A DNA stretch of 64,000 bases from Anagrus nilaparvatae (GCA_022575985.1 JAKSXM010000237.1:5722501-5786500), one strand, 5' to 3'. Positions 25,751 through 37,252 are shown, numbered from the stretch's first letter. The notes: generated by a model from the letters alone, not told the origin. Made by a program: numbers and translations.

Positions 25751-25994
25751 AATTTCTTTTAATGGAACCCCTGGGACCTGTTCGTCACCCAGGGTCTTCC
25801 ATAAATATAATTTGCTTACATAATTATTATAAACATTTATTATTTTCACAAAATGGGGCCTGGCAAGTTAAGCATTTTGTGAAAATAATAAATGTTTATA
25901 ATAATTATGTAAGCAAATTATATTTATGGAAGACCCTGGGTGACGAACAGGTCCCAGGGGTTCCATTAAAAGAAATTAATTATTTATATCAAAA

Positions 25995-26850
25995 TTTTAG
26001 GTTAACTAGAATGCTTACTTAACTTAGGGCCAAAAAAATTGATCTCACAACCTTTACGGCCCAAAAGTGTATAGGCAATAATCTTAAAAGTTTTATTGTT
26101 CTATCCTTTTTTAGTGTCTCTGGGTTCAGATCGCATGTAAATGCCAAAAAACCCATACTTAACTTAGACGCAATTATACTTTAATTTATTAAAGTCTTAC
26201 ATCTATTTAAAATTAGTTTTCAGTTATAAAAAAAAATTATATAAAAAAACTGTGCTCATTAAAGAGTTTCAGAAATGATAATTTATTATTTGTAAATTGT
26301 TTATATGAAAATTTTAGGTTAGCTAGAATGCTACTTAACTTAGGGCCAAAAAAATTGATCTCACAAACTTTACGGCCCGAAAGTGTATAGGCAATAATCT
26401 TAAAAGTTTTATTGTTCTATCCTTTTTTAGTGTCTCTGGGTTCAGATCGCATGTAAATGCCAAAAAACCCGTACTTAACTTAGACGTAATTATACTTTAA
26501 TTTATTAAAGTCTTACATCTATTTAAAATTAGTTTTCAGTTATTAAAAAAATTATATAAAAAAACTGTGCTCATTAAAGAGTTTCAGAAATGATAATTAT
26601 ATTATTTGTAAATTTATTTATATCAAAATTTTAGGTTAACTAGAATGCTACTTAACTTAGGGCCAAAAAAAATGATCTCACAACCTTTACGGCCCGAAAG
26701 TGTATAGGCAATAATCTTAAAAGTTTTATTGTTCTATCCTTTTTTAGTGTCTCTGGGCTCAGATCGCATGTAAATGCCAAAAAACCCATACTTAACTTAG
26801 ACGTAATTATACTTTAATTTATTAAAGTCTTACATCTATTTAAAATTAGT
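25995..26850. repeat. Right 316-bp tandem array, three units, inverted
   Basis: Reverse-complement relatives of the left array, with three copies instead of six. The far ends join TTTTAGTTATTGTTATAATA as in the left arm at 23,900, so the copy-number difference lies inside the array. Confidence 0.9.
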
Positions 26851-26979
26851 TTTTAGTTATTGTTATAATATAAGCTAATTATATTTATAGTACAGCCTGT
26901 GAGCTTAAAGTGAAAAAGCTGAATAAGAAAAATTATCTGTTTACTGTAAACTTTTGCTGAAATAAAAATTCGCTTAGCT

Positions 26980-27625
26980 TAGGCCATTTAATTTCATCTC
27001 ACAACATTTATGGCCCAAAAGTTATAATATATTTATTATTAGAAATTTATACTTTGCTTAAATTAAAATTTTACTTAGCTTAGGGCATAAAATTTCATCT
27101 CACAACATTTATGGCCCAAAAGTTATAATATATTTATTAGGAATTCATACTTTTGCTGAAATAAAAATTTACTTAGCTTTTGGGCCATATAATTTCATCT
27201 TACAACATTTATGGCCCAAAATAAAGTTATATTATAACTTGTGATAGAAAACAACAAGACTTAACTTAGTTTTAATTATACTTTAATTTATTAAAGTTTA
27301 AAAAAAATTATTAATTTAATCAATATCAATATTTTGAAATATACTTTTACTTAAATTAAATTTTTACTTAACTTAGGCCATAAAAATTCATCTCACAACA
27401 TTTATGGCCCAAAAGTTAAAATATATTTATTAGGAATTTATACTTTTGCTGAAATAAAAATTTACTTAGCTTAGGCCATATATTTCATCTCACAACATTT
27501 ATGGCCAAAAAGTTATAATATATTTATTAGGAATTCATACTTTTGCTGAAATAAAAATTTACTTAGCTTTTGGGCCATATAATTTCATCTTACAACATTT
27601 ATGGCCCAAAATAAAGTTATAACTT
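26980..27625. repeat. Right cluster of short hairpin units
   Basis: Six stem-loops near 26,983, 27,083, 27,180, 27,373, 27,473 and 27,571, mirroring those at 23,160-23,835. Some stems have mismatches (AGGCCAT or AGGGCAT against ATGGCCC), while the loop word ATCTCACAACATT (reverse of TGTTGTGAGAT) is kept. Confidence 0.85.
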
Positions 27626-28382
27626 GTGATTAGGAAACAACAAGACTTAACTTAGTTTTAATTCTACTTTAATTTATTTATCATATACAAGAATACATGA
27701 AAAATTTATTTATTAGTATTCAAGACATTTTAGAAGTATTTTATGATTTAAAATTTGGTTATAGTTGATACTCGAGTGCAAAAATAAAATAGAACACACG
27801 TAATTTTTGAATGTCCATAATTATTATATTAAAAGTAAGATCAATATTAATTATAATTTTTTAATTTAATTTTCATGTATATTCAAAATTTTAATAATTT
27901 TTTAGAGACCGAAACGTCAATAATAAATAAATAATACCAATATTTTTTCGATGAAAGGTCGAAGAACTTTTTTCTATTTTATTTTATGAATTTTTGATAC
28001 TGAAAAATTTTTCTTCCTTTCAATAACTGAAAGGTTTTCTTGATTTTAAAAATTTAAGTGACGATAAGCATTAATAGTTTATAAATATTTACAACTGCAA
28101 TATTGAAAACAAGTCAAAAAGAAAGATTTTTCAACAAAGTTGTAATTATTTATTGTTTTATTTTGTAAGAAATTATTGTTTTCTAAAACAAATAATATTT
28201 TACATAAATTTAAATAATAAAAATTTAATTTTAAATTAAATTATGAATTTTTTTTGTTTATGTTTCTTTTTAAGCCTCTGTTACAAGAATCCATTTTTTA
28301 AAATCATGTAAAAAAATTCTTAAAATTCCGACTCATGCAAACCAATAAAAAAAAATGAAATAAATTTATAAATAATAAAAAA

Positions 28383-28569
28383 TTCTAACATTGAAAATGT
28401 TTTTAAAGAAATTACTACTTGCGGATAAGATAACTTTATGAGCATTCAAAGTTTTACCGTCACTAACTATTGAAACATCAATTAGATCTTTATTAATTAG
28501 TAGATTTTGAATTTTTGACATGTAGTTGGCGTAGATCGTTTGATCTTTTTGAGCAATTTTAAAGGTCAT
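28383..28569 (-). CDS. BTB/POZ domain first exon (partial gene)
   Basis: The ATG at 28569 opens 62 codons ending at the donor AAT then GTTAGA. It encodes a basic start, then YMSKIQNLLINKDLIDVSIV, DGKTLNAHKVILSASS and FFKNIF. This matches the N-terminal half of a BTB/POZ domain (LLxxxxxxDVxxxxxGxxxxAHKxxLxAxSxxFxxxF), a protein-interaction fold used in cullin-3 adaptors and transcription factors. The rest of the domain is not found downstream, where the palindrome lies, so the gene is incomplete here. A second, truncated copy of the exon is at 22,314-22,412 in opposite orientation. BTB genes are numerous in parasitoid wasps, and this may be an orphan exon. Confidence 0.7.
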
Positions 28570-30053
28570 TATAATGCTTCGAATACAATGAAATATCTTG
28601 CGTTAATTTATTAAGACAATATAACCTATATTTTTTTTAAAGCAAAAAGCAATCATCATTAAAAAAAAAAAATTGAAAAATTGTTGCAATATACATTGAG
28701 TTTTTCATATATCCAAATAGGTTAGGCATAAAAAATTAATAAATTGTTTACTTTTTTAATGATAATTTTTATTATTTTTTTTATCAAGTAACATAAATTA
28801 ATTAGAAAAAATTTTTTAAATTAAGTGACATAAGATGAGTTTATACATAGAATTAACTTTTTAGCAAGACAAATAAAATATTTTTTATAATAAAATATTA
28901 GCATGGAACATGTTTACAGGGTGGGGCATGCATCATTCTTTAAAAAAAAAAATATAAAAATAAATTATATGATATAAGGGTGAAAAAAGGGTAGGGAGGG
29001 GGTAGGAGATTGGTTGGATATTTGAAATTTAAGTTAATCCATATATAATGTTTTTTATAAATTAATCAGTACACCTGAAATTTACTTATTTAATTTTGGG
29101 TAATATATAAAATAGTAATAATAATAATAATTATTATAATTAAATTAAAATTTTTTCAAAAAATTTGAGTAAGAATTAAAATGTGGACAAATCTTATATT
29201 AATTGGATTAATTTTTTTGTTGAAAATCTTTTTAATCGATGCGGCACTAAAATTTACGCATTGGGTTAAATTTTCGTGTAGAACGGAATTATACTAACAG
29301 GTCCATCGTATAACAAATAAAAGACAAGAAATTTTCAGTGCATGGAGACAAAAGATATTTAACGTAAACCTGTAATAGTAATTCTTTTCAAAAGGCTTGA
29401 AAATATATTTTTATTATTTGCACCCTAAACTGAAAACTAAATATTATTTTGAATTATTTGTAGTAAATATATTTTTAATAAATAAAAGAAGTTCGCTATA
29501 AAGTTTAAACATTGAATTTTCAAAATAATAGTAAATATCTGGAAAAGATTTTTTACAGTGTATATATCTATAAAAATTATTATTGAACATATTTATAGGG
29601 AGGGGTCCTTAAAAAACCTGAAAATCAAGGGGTGGGGCAAAAACGTCTAATTTAGGGGATCAAAGGGTTTTTATAATGTGTCCAATTCAAAGGGGGAAGG
29701 GGGCTCAAATGGACTAAGAATAATTTTATTAAGGGACTTAGAATAATTTGATCTTAGGGACTTATAATAATTCTTATTTATGGACTTAGAATAATTTTGA
29801 TTAATGTATTTAGAATATTTTCGATTTAAGGACTTAGAAAAAAAAATTTTGTTTCAACCCGGGATGTTCTATTTTGATGTAAGGATATATAACTTTAAGA
29901 ATGTAATATATTCATCATTTAGTTTTAGTAAACATGTTCCATACATATTGGTTGTGTTTACACAAAAACCTATTATAAATTTTTGTTATCCTTTTTCAAT
30001 TATTTAGGATCAACAAATTGATAATAAATAATAAACAAACAAACAAATATAAA
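28570..30053. other. Gene-free region with a degenerate repeat
   Basis: AT-rich. A G-rich patch at 28,970-29,010 (GGGTAGGGAGGGGGTAGG). At 29,585-29,840 there is a run of GGACTTAGAATAATTT-type units after AGGGAGGGGTCC, the reverse complement of the family at 6,690-7,010. Near 29,930 the word AGTAAACATGTTCCAT recurs at 60,905. An open frame at 29,804-30,007 lies in this repeat and is not a gene. Confidence 0.5.
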
Positions 30054-33000
30054 ATGGGTGATGCAATTAAATCAAGGAATGGCCCAGGATTTAACTATAT
30101 TTTATATAAACGATGCATTTATCAGCTTTGCGAATTGACACCTAATTGGAAAATTATTCAAGACGAAACAATAAAAGATAGTCAGAAAAAAAAAATATTA
30201 TGGGATTCAAAAAACATTGAAAATGAATTTTACAGAGCAGTATACGCAGACGGTTGCTTAACAAATCTACATTCATCTGGTTACACCTGATTTCATCTGG
30301 CTTCAATGAGTTTTAAACAGAAAAATAGTTATCGTTCTTAAAAAAAGAAAATTTCCGGGGAAAATAAAGAAATTTCAATCCTGAATAAGCTTAATAACAT
30401 TATCATGTTTTTATCATATGATTTAATCATATTTTATCCAACTATGCTGCGAATTTCTTTTTAACAGTACTTGTTTTCCCGGAAAAACTTTTTGATTTTG
30501 TTGAAAACTTGGAAAATTCCGGAAAAACTTTATAACATTCTTTTAACCAATAAACATCCCAAAAAGAAACTTTATACATTACCAGGGGGGTTTCGAGGTT
30601 GAAAAAAACGTTTTTATGAGGGAAAATTTAAATATTTTAACCCCAGCATATTTTCCGATTTTCCAAGATGGCGGACCAATAAACATCTTTAAAAAAACTT
30701 TATACCTTACCATGGGGTTTTCGAGGACGAGAAAAATATTTTTATAAGTGAAAATATTCATATTTTCCGATTTTCCAAGATAGCGGACCATTGAAAGTCC
30801 AAAAAGAAATTTTTTACATTACCAGGGGGTTTTCGAGGTTGAAAAAAACGTTTTTATGAGAGAAAAATTTCATCCACCATCTTATAGACTTTAATATCAT
30901 TTGCTATGAATCATAAATAATCGATACATTTATTTAATTTTTTACAAAAAATTTTTTGTTTGTTTTTTAGATGCAAAAAATTACAATTTACTGAGTGAAC
31001 TGATTCCACCAGGATTATTAAAGGATTTGAAAAGCATAAGATCTTTTGTTAAATTTTTATTTATTGCAGTAGATGAAGAAATGAAAGATTAGAATAAATC
31101 AGACCATAAAAATGAGATCATCGAATATTTTAATAATGAATCAATCAAAAGTTTTAGCAAAACACATATTGATAAAGCTTTGAAGCATATGATTACTGGT
31201 TATAGCAAAATGTTAGTCAAAGAAAAAAATACTTTTAAATCAAGGTAAAACTTACAGTTTACTTAAGTCTAGAGTTTCCCAACGATGAAAAATCTCTGTA
31301 GATCTCCCCGTATTGCTTTAGATCTCCAGAGATCTTTAGGGACAAAAAAGCTAGAGCTAAATTCAGAAATAATAAGTAGCTATAAAAAGTATAAATAAAT
31401 AAATTTTATAGTTTTTTGTTGATTATTAACGTTATTTAAATACAAAAAAAGTATTATAAAAAATCTCGCTGATTTTTAGATATTTATAGAGCTCTGGAAA
31501 TAACTGGAGATCTAATGAGATCCAGGGAAATATAGAGAGATCTAAAAAAAGGTTTCAACAATTCGTTATGGGTTATTTAGAGTTTATACAAATTATTTCA
31601 AAATTAATTCAAAAAATTTCTATATTGCTAATATTATGCTTACTAAACTTAATTTTAGATATCAGAGTAAGATGAATTGCCAAAGGAAAATATTTCAATT
31701 TGAAATAAAGAGGGTATTACATCCAGAGAAATTTGAAGACCTATCGAAATATCCAAATTTTAGTAATTTCAATCCAGCATATTTTAAAGGTATAGATAAT
31801 CAATAATTTTCTTAAATTTTTTGCTATAATGGTTCAATAAAATTTGAAAAAAATAGATATAAATAATACAACATTTGAATGAATTAATTAAAAACCTTTT
31901 AAATGATAACTGATTTCGTTCCACCTAGTTTTGTTTCAAATTTTCAAAAATCTTGAAATTCATGATATTTTGATTTCTAAAATTTTTCAAAGCGTAAATT
32001 TTAATGTTCACAATAATTATTTTAGTGAAAGATTTAGTACCAAAAAGTAGCTAAAAAAGAAGTAAATTTTTTTTAGTCCCAATTAAAGTAAAATAAGTTT
32101 TCTTAACTAAAAGTAGCATTTTTTTCCTTTTAGCTATTTTTTGGTACTAAAATAAAAACTAAAATAAAAATTATAATTTGCATACAATGAGGATTCACTT
32201 TCTTAAAATTTAAGGGGATTAAAATAGCATAAATACCAAAATTCATACAAATTTGGAGCAAAATTAAAAAAAGTGAAGTCAATTTTGGTTATAAAAAAAA
32301 CAAATCACAAGTAATAATTTAATTCTTAAAATCTGCAGTTGACAACTCATCTTTAGAAGCTTCAAGCAACTTAACTATCGACAACTCAGATGAATACTCA
32401 TCTTCAGATGACTACACATCTTCAGATGATTTAAGCATCAAGTCTTTTAAAAAATTAACAGATGAAAAGCAAAAATATAAATCACAGTCATGTACAAGTT
32501 ACCAAAACTTAACATGTGATGATTCTATTAAAATTCAAAAAGTATCAAAAAAAATTATCTTAAAATATACGCATACAAAAAGTTATTATAGATGAGTCAC
32601 CAGACATTAGTTTCTCAGATGAATCATCTACTACTTTAGATAGCACACAAATGCCTCACACTAGGTCTACTCCTTTAACAGAAGAAATTTTAGGTATCTT
32701 AAATTTATTTACATTTCTATTTAATTAAATAAATAATATTTTACAAAAAAGTACTTTTATTTTTATCACAGAAGAAAAAATTGATAATGAAAAAGTCTCT
32801 AGTCATGAGAATTTACTTGAAAGATTCAGCGAGTTATGTGCATCATATAAATTCATCAAAAACACCTCAAATGGTATTAAAAATTTTTTTTATATGACGG
32901 GTTCCATTCTAACTGGGTCCAAAATTACCTTTATTTTTAAGAAAATGTCCAAAAAACGAAAATAGCTACCAAAAATAGAGAACACAACCTAAAGGGATAT

Positions 33001-34637
33001 AAATTATTGGAAAGGCTAATTATAAGTTACACATTAGGAAAAAAATATTTTTGTCTGATTTTCGATACCCTTGAGTCAAATTAGTGCCCAGTTTGCGTGG
33101 AATTCCTCAAATATTAATTGCAAATTATTGTACAAAAACTATTTTCTCTCTTTACTTTTAATTTAGATTATTTTACATTATTTAACATATTAATTATAAT
33201 TTTTAGATAATAAAAAAAAAACACCTACTAAAGATGATAAAATTGAATCCAGGCGTCATCGGAGAGGTGATCTATCGCTAATTTTAAAAGATAATTACAA
33301 TATATTAGAAACTTCTAATTTAAGATATGGCAAAAAAAGGATTCGATAATATAAACTATACGTTCCTAATTATTTATTTGCTTAAAAATATATGTTACAT
33401 TATGTTATATTTTATAATTATTTTTATATTGAATTATTGAATTATTATATTTATAAAATTAATAAAACTAAGAATATTTTTACTTTATTCATATAGTTTA
33501 CTTAATTAAAATAGATTGATTTTTAAAAAGGCAATCACTTCTTGATTAATAATTTTTTTATTTCTGCATCAGTTTTTGACAAAAATTTTAGAACCAGAAA
33601 ATTACATTTAGCAATTAATGATTTAAAAACAAATCCTTGCTGAATTTAAAATTCCTTTCAATTATTAAATAATTAAATAAAATGTTTTATAGTGTGTCAA
33701 TATAATCTAACTTTTTTAGATGGATTAATTTTTTATTCAATTAAAGTTTTGAAAATAATTTTCATAAAAAATAATAACATTTTAATAAATTATAATAAAT
33801 AAATAAATAAATAAATAATGTATAGCCACGATTTCAGTAAAAATTTGTTTCTAAACAAATAAATAATTTATAATTTTATTTTTTTGTGATTTAATTTTAT
33901 TATCATTTATGTTTTAGCTGATTTTTTTGATAAAATTGAATATAAATAGAAAAATAGAGTTTTAGACAAGAGTTTTTTTTAAATTTTTACTAAATTTTAT
34001 CTTCGGTGGGTACCAGTACTTTATGCGTGCAATTATATCTTATGCCTTGGGTATTATATTTGGTAGGGTATTCTTAGGAAAATTCTTAATAATCGACAAT
34101 AATTTTTCTAGAAATATATTAAAAATTATTTTCTAGCTACATATAATATTAAAGCTTAGAAAATATTAAAAGTCTATATTTTTTACAGATTTATTGAGAG
34201 AGTTAGATAATAAAAAAAGTATTCAAAAATCATTTTTGAAAATGCCATTAATTGAAAGGAAGAGACAAATCTTAAAATGGCTGAAAATATCCGACCCCAT
34301 TATAAAAAATGCTTTGACCAATAAGTACAAAATAACTCAAACAGATTTAAAAGTAACTAAACAAAATTTATCAGCATCATTTTATGATATTAAAGTTAGT
34401 ATTCGTATTGTGAAAGACATTTTTGAAAAAACTGCATTTAAATATTTGAAAAATATTATTAATCATTTCAAAAAGACTTGCTGGCATTGTTTTATTTGTC
34501 AAAAACAAACATCCATCACAAACAAGAGTAACATTACCATCTGCTACGATAAATGCATGTGCTGGTTACATTTGGAGTGCAATGATATTAACGGTTATGT
34601 ACCTGAAAATGAGTGGTTTTGTACCCACTGCAAATAA
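30054..34637 (+). CDS. Seven-exon gene ending in a PHD-type zinc finger, with one stop and one frameshift
   Basis: Family not recognised. A phase-consistent model: exon 1 30054-30279 (MGDAIKSRNGPGFNYILYKR..), exon 2 30971-31244, exon 3 31659-31789, exon 4 32339-32694, exon 5 32772-32873, exon 6 33207-33266, exon 7 34189-34637. All junctions are GT..AG in matching phase. Exon 2 carries LLSELIPPGLLKDLKSIRSF but has an in-frame TAG at 31090-31092. Exon 4 is rich in S and D (DEYSSSDDYTSSDDL) and shifts frame by one base near 32,560-32,585. Exon 7 ends with a C4HC3 finger: CFIC, CYDKC, WLHLEC, FCTHC. PHD fingers usually read histone tails. Exon 6 can also be read through to a stop at 33349, giving a tail ending YGKKRIR and no PHD finger. 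The two lesions suggest a pseudogene or a sequencing issue; the model is otherwise coherent. Confidence 0.6.
30535..30870. repeat. Tandem repeat of about 128 bp in intron 1 of the PHD gene
   Basis: Two and a half units sharing TTACCAGGGGGTTTTCGAGG, GAAAAAAACGTTTTTATGAG and TTTTCCGATTTTCCAAGA, then TGGCGGACCAAT. The TTTTCCAAGATGGYGGACC word also occurs in the foldback element at 62,204-63,452, so the two are related. Confidence 0.8.
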
Positions 34638-35637
34638 ATATTTTACAAAATTTTAAGAATTAGCATTTCAAAAAAAGAAGACATTATTTAATAACATTTA
34701 TATTTTTGGAAAAGAATTTATTTATAAAATAAAAAAGAAATTCGTAGTTTTTAAAAATTTACAACTCTTGGCGTTTTTCATTTTCATACAATTACTTTAA
34801 GAATCTTACTACCTAAAACTCATGATTCCCTCTCTCATAACTTTTATCATCGAATTATTCATGATTTGATTGGTCGTTCTGATTTTGTCATGCGCGAGAT
34901 TTATATCAGAAGTACTGCGGTCACATCGATCAAGCATTATTTAATTTTTATTAGTTTTTTAAAATTTATAATTATAAATTATTTAAAAAAAATAAAATTA
35001 GCAATAAAATAATTTTCTTATTTTATTGCACATTCTACTCAAAATTTCGTCATCAATTTTAAATATTACTTTTTGAATTTATTTTTATAAATTGTAAAAA
35101 TAATTATAAAATATAATAAAATATTTTTAATTTAAAATAAAACACTACATCTAAACTCATTCGAGTATTTCGTCATACTATTGTAAAATTTCGTCGTTAA
35201 GCACAAGAAAAAATTATTTTGAGAGACGAAAAGGGTTCTGGTATTAATCAATACTTGCATTCAGATGCAATATTTAATATTTTTTTCTTATTGAGATTAA
35301 TATTGAAAATAAAAATAATATTGGTTTTTATTTATAATAATCTATACGAAAACTCATTGGAGTATTTTGTCATCCAATTGTAAAATTTCACCGATCAGGA
35401 CAAAAGAAAAATTTATCTCAAGGGATAATAATTGCATTAGAGACAATAATGCAATATTTTTTTCTTGAAATAAATTTTAATAAAAAAATAATAATGGTTT
35501 ATTAGAATTCTAGAAAAAGTTCATTATTTGAAATCGACATCTCACGTTATAATTTTTTTTATTCATGAATTAAACCACATTTTTATTCCCATTAAACATG
35601 AAATAAGATCTGAAAGGGTTGGGGTGCTTCAGGTCGC
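34638..35637. other. AT-rich stretch, probably the body of a second Helitron
   Basis: Two imperfect units near 35,153-35,290 and 35,340-35,480 share AAACTCATTSGAGTATTT, CGTCATMCWATTGTAAAATTT and a CAAGAAAAAAT region. No ORF. The Helitron 3' end at 35,655 implies that upstream sequence belongs to it, but I could not fix the 5' TC end. Confidence 0.4.
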
Positions 35638-35655
35638 AGGGGGCTTGCCCCCTAG
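35638..35655 (+). mobile_element. Helitron 3' terminus
   Basis: A perfect hairpin, AGGGGGC TT GCCCCCT (35,638-35,653), overlaps the terminal CTAG (35,652-35,655), followed by T. This hairpin-plus-CTAGT layout is the standard Helitron 3' end. It differs in sequence from the end of the Helitron at 22,059, so this is another family. Confidence 0.75.
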
Positions 35656-35709
35656 TATTTTTAAAAAATATAATAGTTTTCAAGAATCATGAACTCAAAA
35701 AAAAAATTC

Positions 35710-36290
35710 TCTATTGATAGTCAAGCTTGCTATTAAAAATGCTGTTCAAGCTTGATATACAACATCGTTCATCGCTATTCAAGGTTCAAATTCAAGCTTG
35801 ATATTCAAACTTGCTAAACAACCTTGCTAATCAAGGTTAAAATTCAAGCTTGCTAATTAAGCTTGATATTCAACCTTGCTAAACAACCTTGCTAATCAAG
35901 CTTGCTAATCAAGGTTGAAATTCAAGCTTGCTAATCAAGGTTGAAAATCAATCTTGATATTCAACCTTGCTAAGCAACCTTGTTAATCATGCTTGCTAAT
36001 CAAGGTTGAAATTCAAGCTTGCTAATCAAGGTTGAAAATCAAACTTGCTAATCAAGATTGAAATTCAAGCTTGATATTCAACCTTACTAAACAACCTTGC
36101 TAATCAAGCTTGCTAATCAAGGTTAAAATTCAAGCTTGCTAATCAAGGTTGAAAATCAATCTTGATATTCAACCTTGCTAAGCAACCTTGTTAATCATGC
36201 TTGCAAAACAACCTTGCTATTCAAGCTTGCTATTAAAGCTTGATATACAACCTTACCAAACAACCTTGCTATTCAAGCTTGTTAAGCTTG
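35710..36290. repeat. Minisatellite of 11-12 bp units inside the right arm
   Basis: Units such as TCAAGCTTGCTAA, TCAAGGTTGAAAA and CAACCTTGCTAAA are the reverse complements of the array at 5,071-6,165. It is about half the length of the left array and lacks the MITE found there. Confidence 0.9.
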
Positions 36291-37252
36291 TTATTAAAGA
36301 TATATTTTATGATAAAAGTTTTAGATATCTATAATAAATGTTTAGGTCAAGTTTACTTTTATGTTATGATAAATTATATAAAGAAAGCAATCAATAAAAG
36401 CAAGAATTTTAAAAGGAATTGTAGACATTTTTATATTAAAAGAGTAAATTAATTTTAAATCATTTTTAAAATTTAATTTTTTTTTTAAATTAGTTACTTT
36501 TTTGAAATTTATCTCAAGAAATAAAATTTAAAAAAAATCATCGATTTTCTTTCTCCAAAATCATTTACGTTGCAGCGCAGCACTACTAAAATTTGATAGC
36601 AAATTTGGTTAAGTTGAGAAGCAGCAAGAACGTATGCGCATACATTTTGAAGTTAAGATCTATTTTCAATTTAATACAACTAAAGGACATTCTACAATCA
36701 ACCGTTTAATGCGTGCGGAGTTGCGCAGTAAGTAATGCGCAGCTACGCAAGGCCTTACGTGCTGCGCATTACTCACTGCGCAACTCCGCACGCGTTAAAC
36801 GGTTGATTGTAGAATGTCCCTGAAATTAGCAATTTTCTTTATTTTTCATGCGCGAAAATTTCATTCTAACGCTTTAATTGTAAAATAAATTATAGCCTAA
36901 TTATTCGATTAAGTAAAATTAATAATGATTAATTTTTGAGAATCGCGCCTATGGATTAAACCTTACTCCAATTTAATTACTGTTGTTACTTTATCATGGT
37001 TAATACCTTAGGTTATGTGAATAGGTTATTTGTTATTAAAAAAAAAAAAAATGAAACAAATAAACAAATTTCACCCTGAAGTGGAAAATAAATGGCCGCG
37101 AAATTCAAATTTCCGTGACTTGCGTGACTTAATAAAATTACTTATTATAAATTTAGGAAAAGTATTTTTAACAAAATTTTATTATAACTTTACTCAGAAT
37201 ATTGTCCCCTACAAGTTGTATGCCGCTGTCACATAACTGATGAATCACCCTG
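36290..37252 (-). repeat. Right arm of the long inverted repeat
   Basis: Reverse complement of 4,269-5,070, ending CTGATGAATCACCCTG then TA. It is longer only because of the MITE at 36,684-36,820. The open frame at 37,030-37,236 is within this repeat and is not a gene. Confidence 0.85.
36684..36820. mobile_element. 137-bp hairpin MITE in the right arm
   Basis: Nearly a perfect palindrome: AGGACATTCTACAATCAACC at the left and its mirror GGTTGATTGTAGAATGTCCC at the right. The inner stems are rich in CpG (GTGCGGAGTTGCGCAGT). It is flanked by TAA and TGA, and the left arm of the large repeat has TTTTAGTGG without the element at the same place. A 3-bp TWA-like target and GG-starting ends resemble PIF/Harbinger-type MITEs. 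Confidence 0.82.

Larger units (their letters stand above)
22318..28461. repeat. 6.1-kb palindrome with a 17-bp spacer
   Basis: The left arm (22,318-25,855) is the reverse complement of the right arm (25,873-28,461), with a 17-bp spacer between them. The arms are about 3,538 and 2,589 bp. The difference of about 949 bp equals three 316-bp units, of which the left has six and the right three. The outer end of each arm is a BTB exon piece. Next to it comes a shared non-coding segment (22,420-23,150 and 27,660-28,360), then short hairpin repeats, then the 316-bp array, then a unique central piece with CCCTGGGACCTG and AGGGTCTTCC. Arm sequence identity is very high. Confidence 0.93.
4269..37252. 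mobile_element. 33-kb block bounded by long inverted repeats with CAGGGTG ends and TA flanks
   Basis: The left end reads TA then CAGGGTGATTCATCAG at 4269. The right end is its reverse complement, ending CACCCTG at 37252, then TA. About 0.8 kb of each arm is near-identical in inverted orientation: 4,269-5,070 against 36,290-37,252, the latter carrying a 137-bp MITE. Both arms continue inward into the same AAGCTTGAATAGC-type minisatellite, also inverted. TA flanks and CAGGGTG-type ends fit the IS630-Tc1-mariner style of target. A DUF4817/mariner-like transposase pseudogene lies inside. The block may be one giant composite transposon, or two shorter copies of one element in opposite orientation that happen to flank other DNA. 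The sequence alone does not decide. Confidence 0.45.

Noticed and set aside
25762..26022. 86-codon open frame across the palindrome centre
   Set aside because: It reads through the spacer and both arms of the palindrome, so its second half is the reverse complement of the first. It has no motif.
37030..37236. 68-codon frame at the right block end
   Set aside because: It lies inside the inverted-repeat arm, and the mirror copy at 4,285-4,500 is interrupted.
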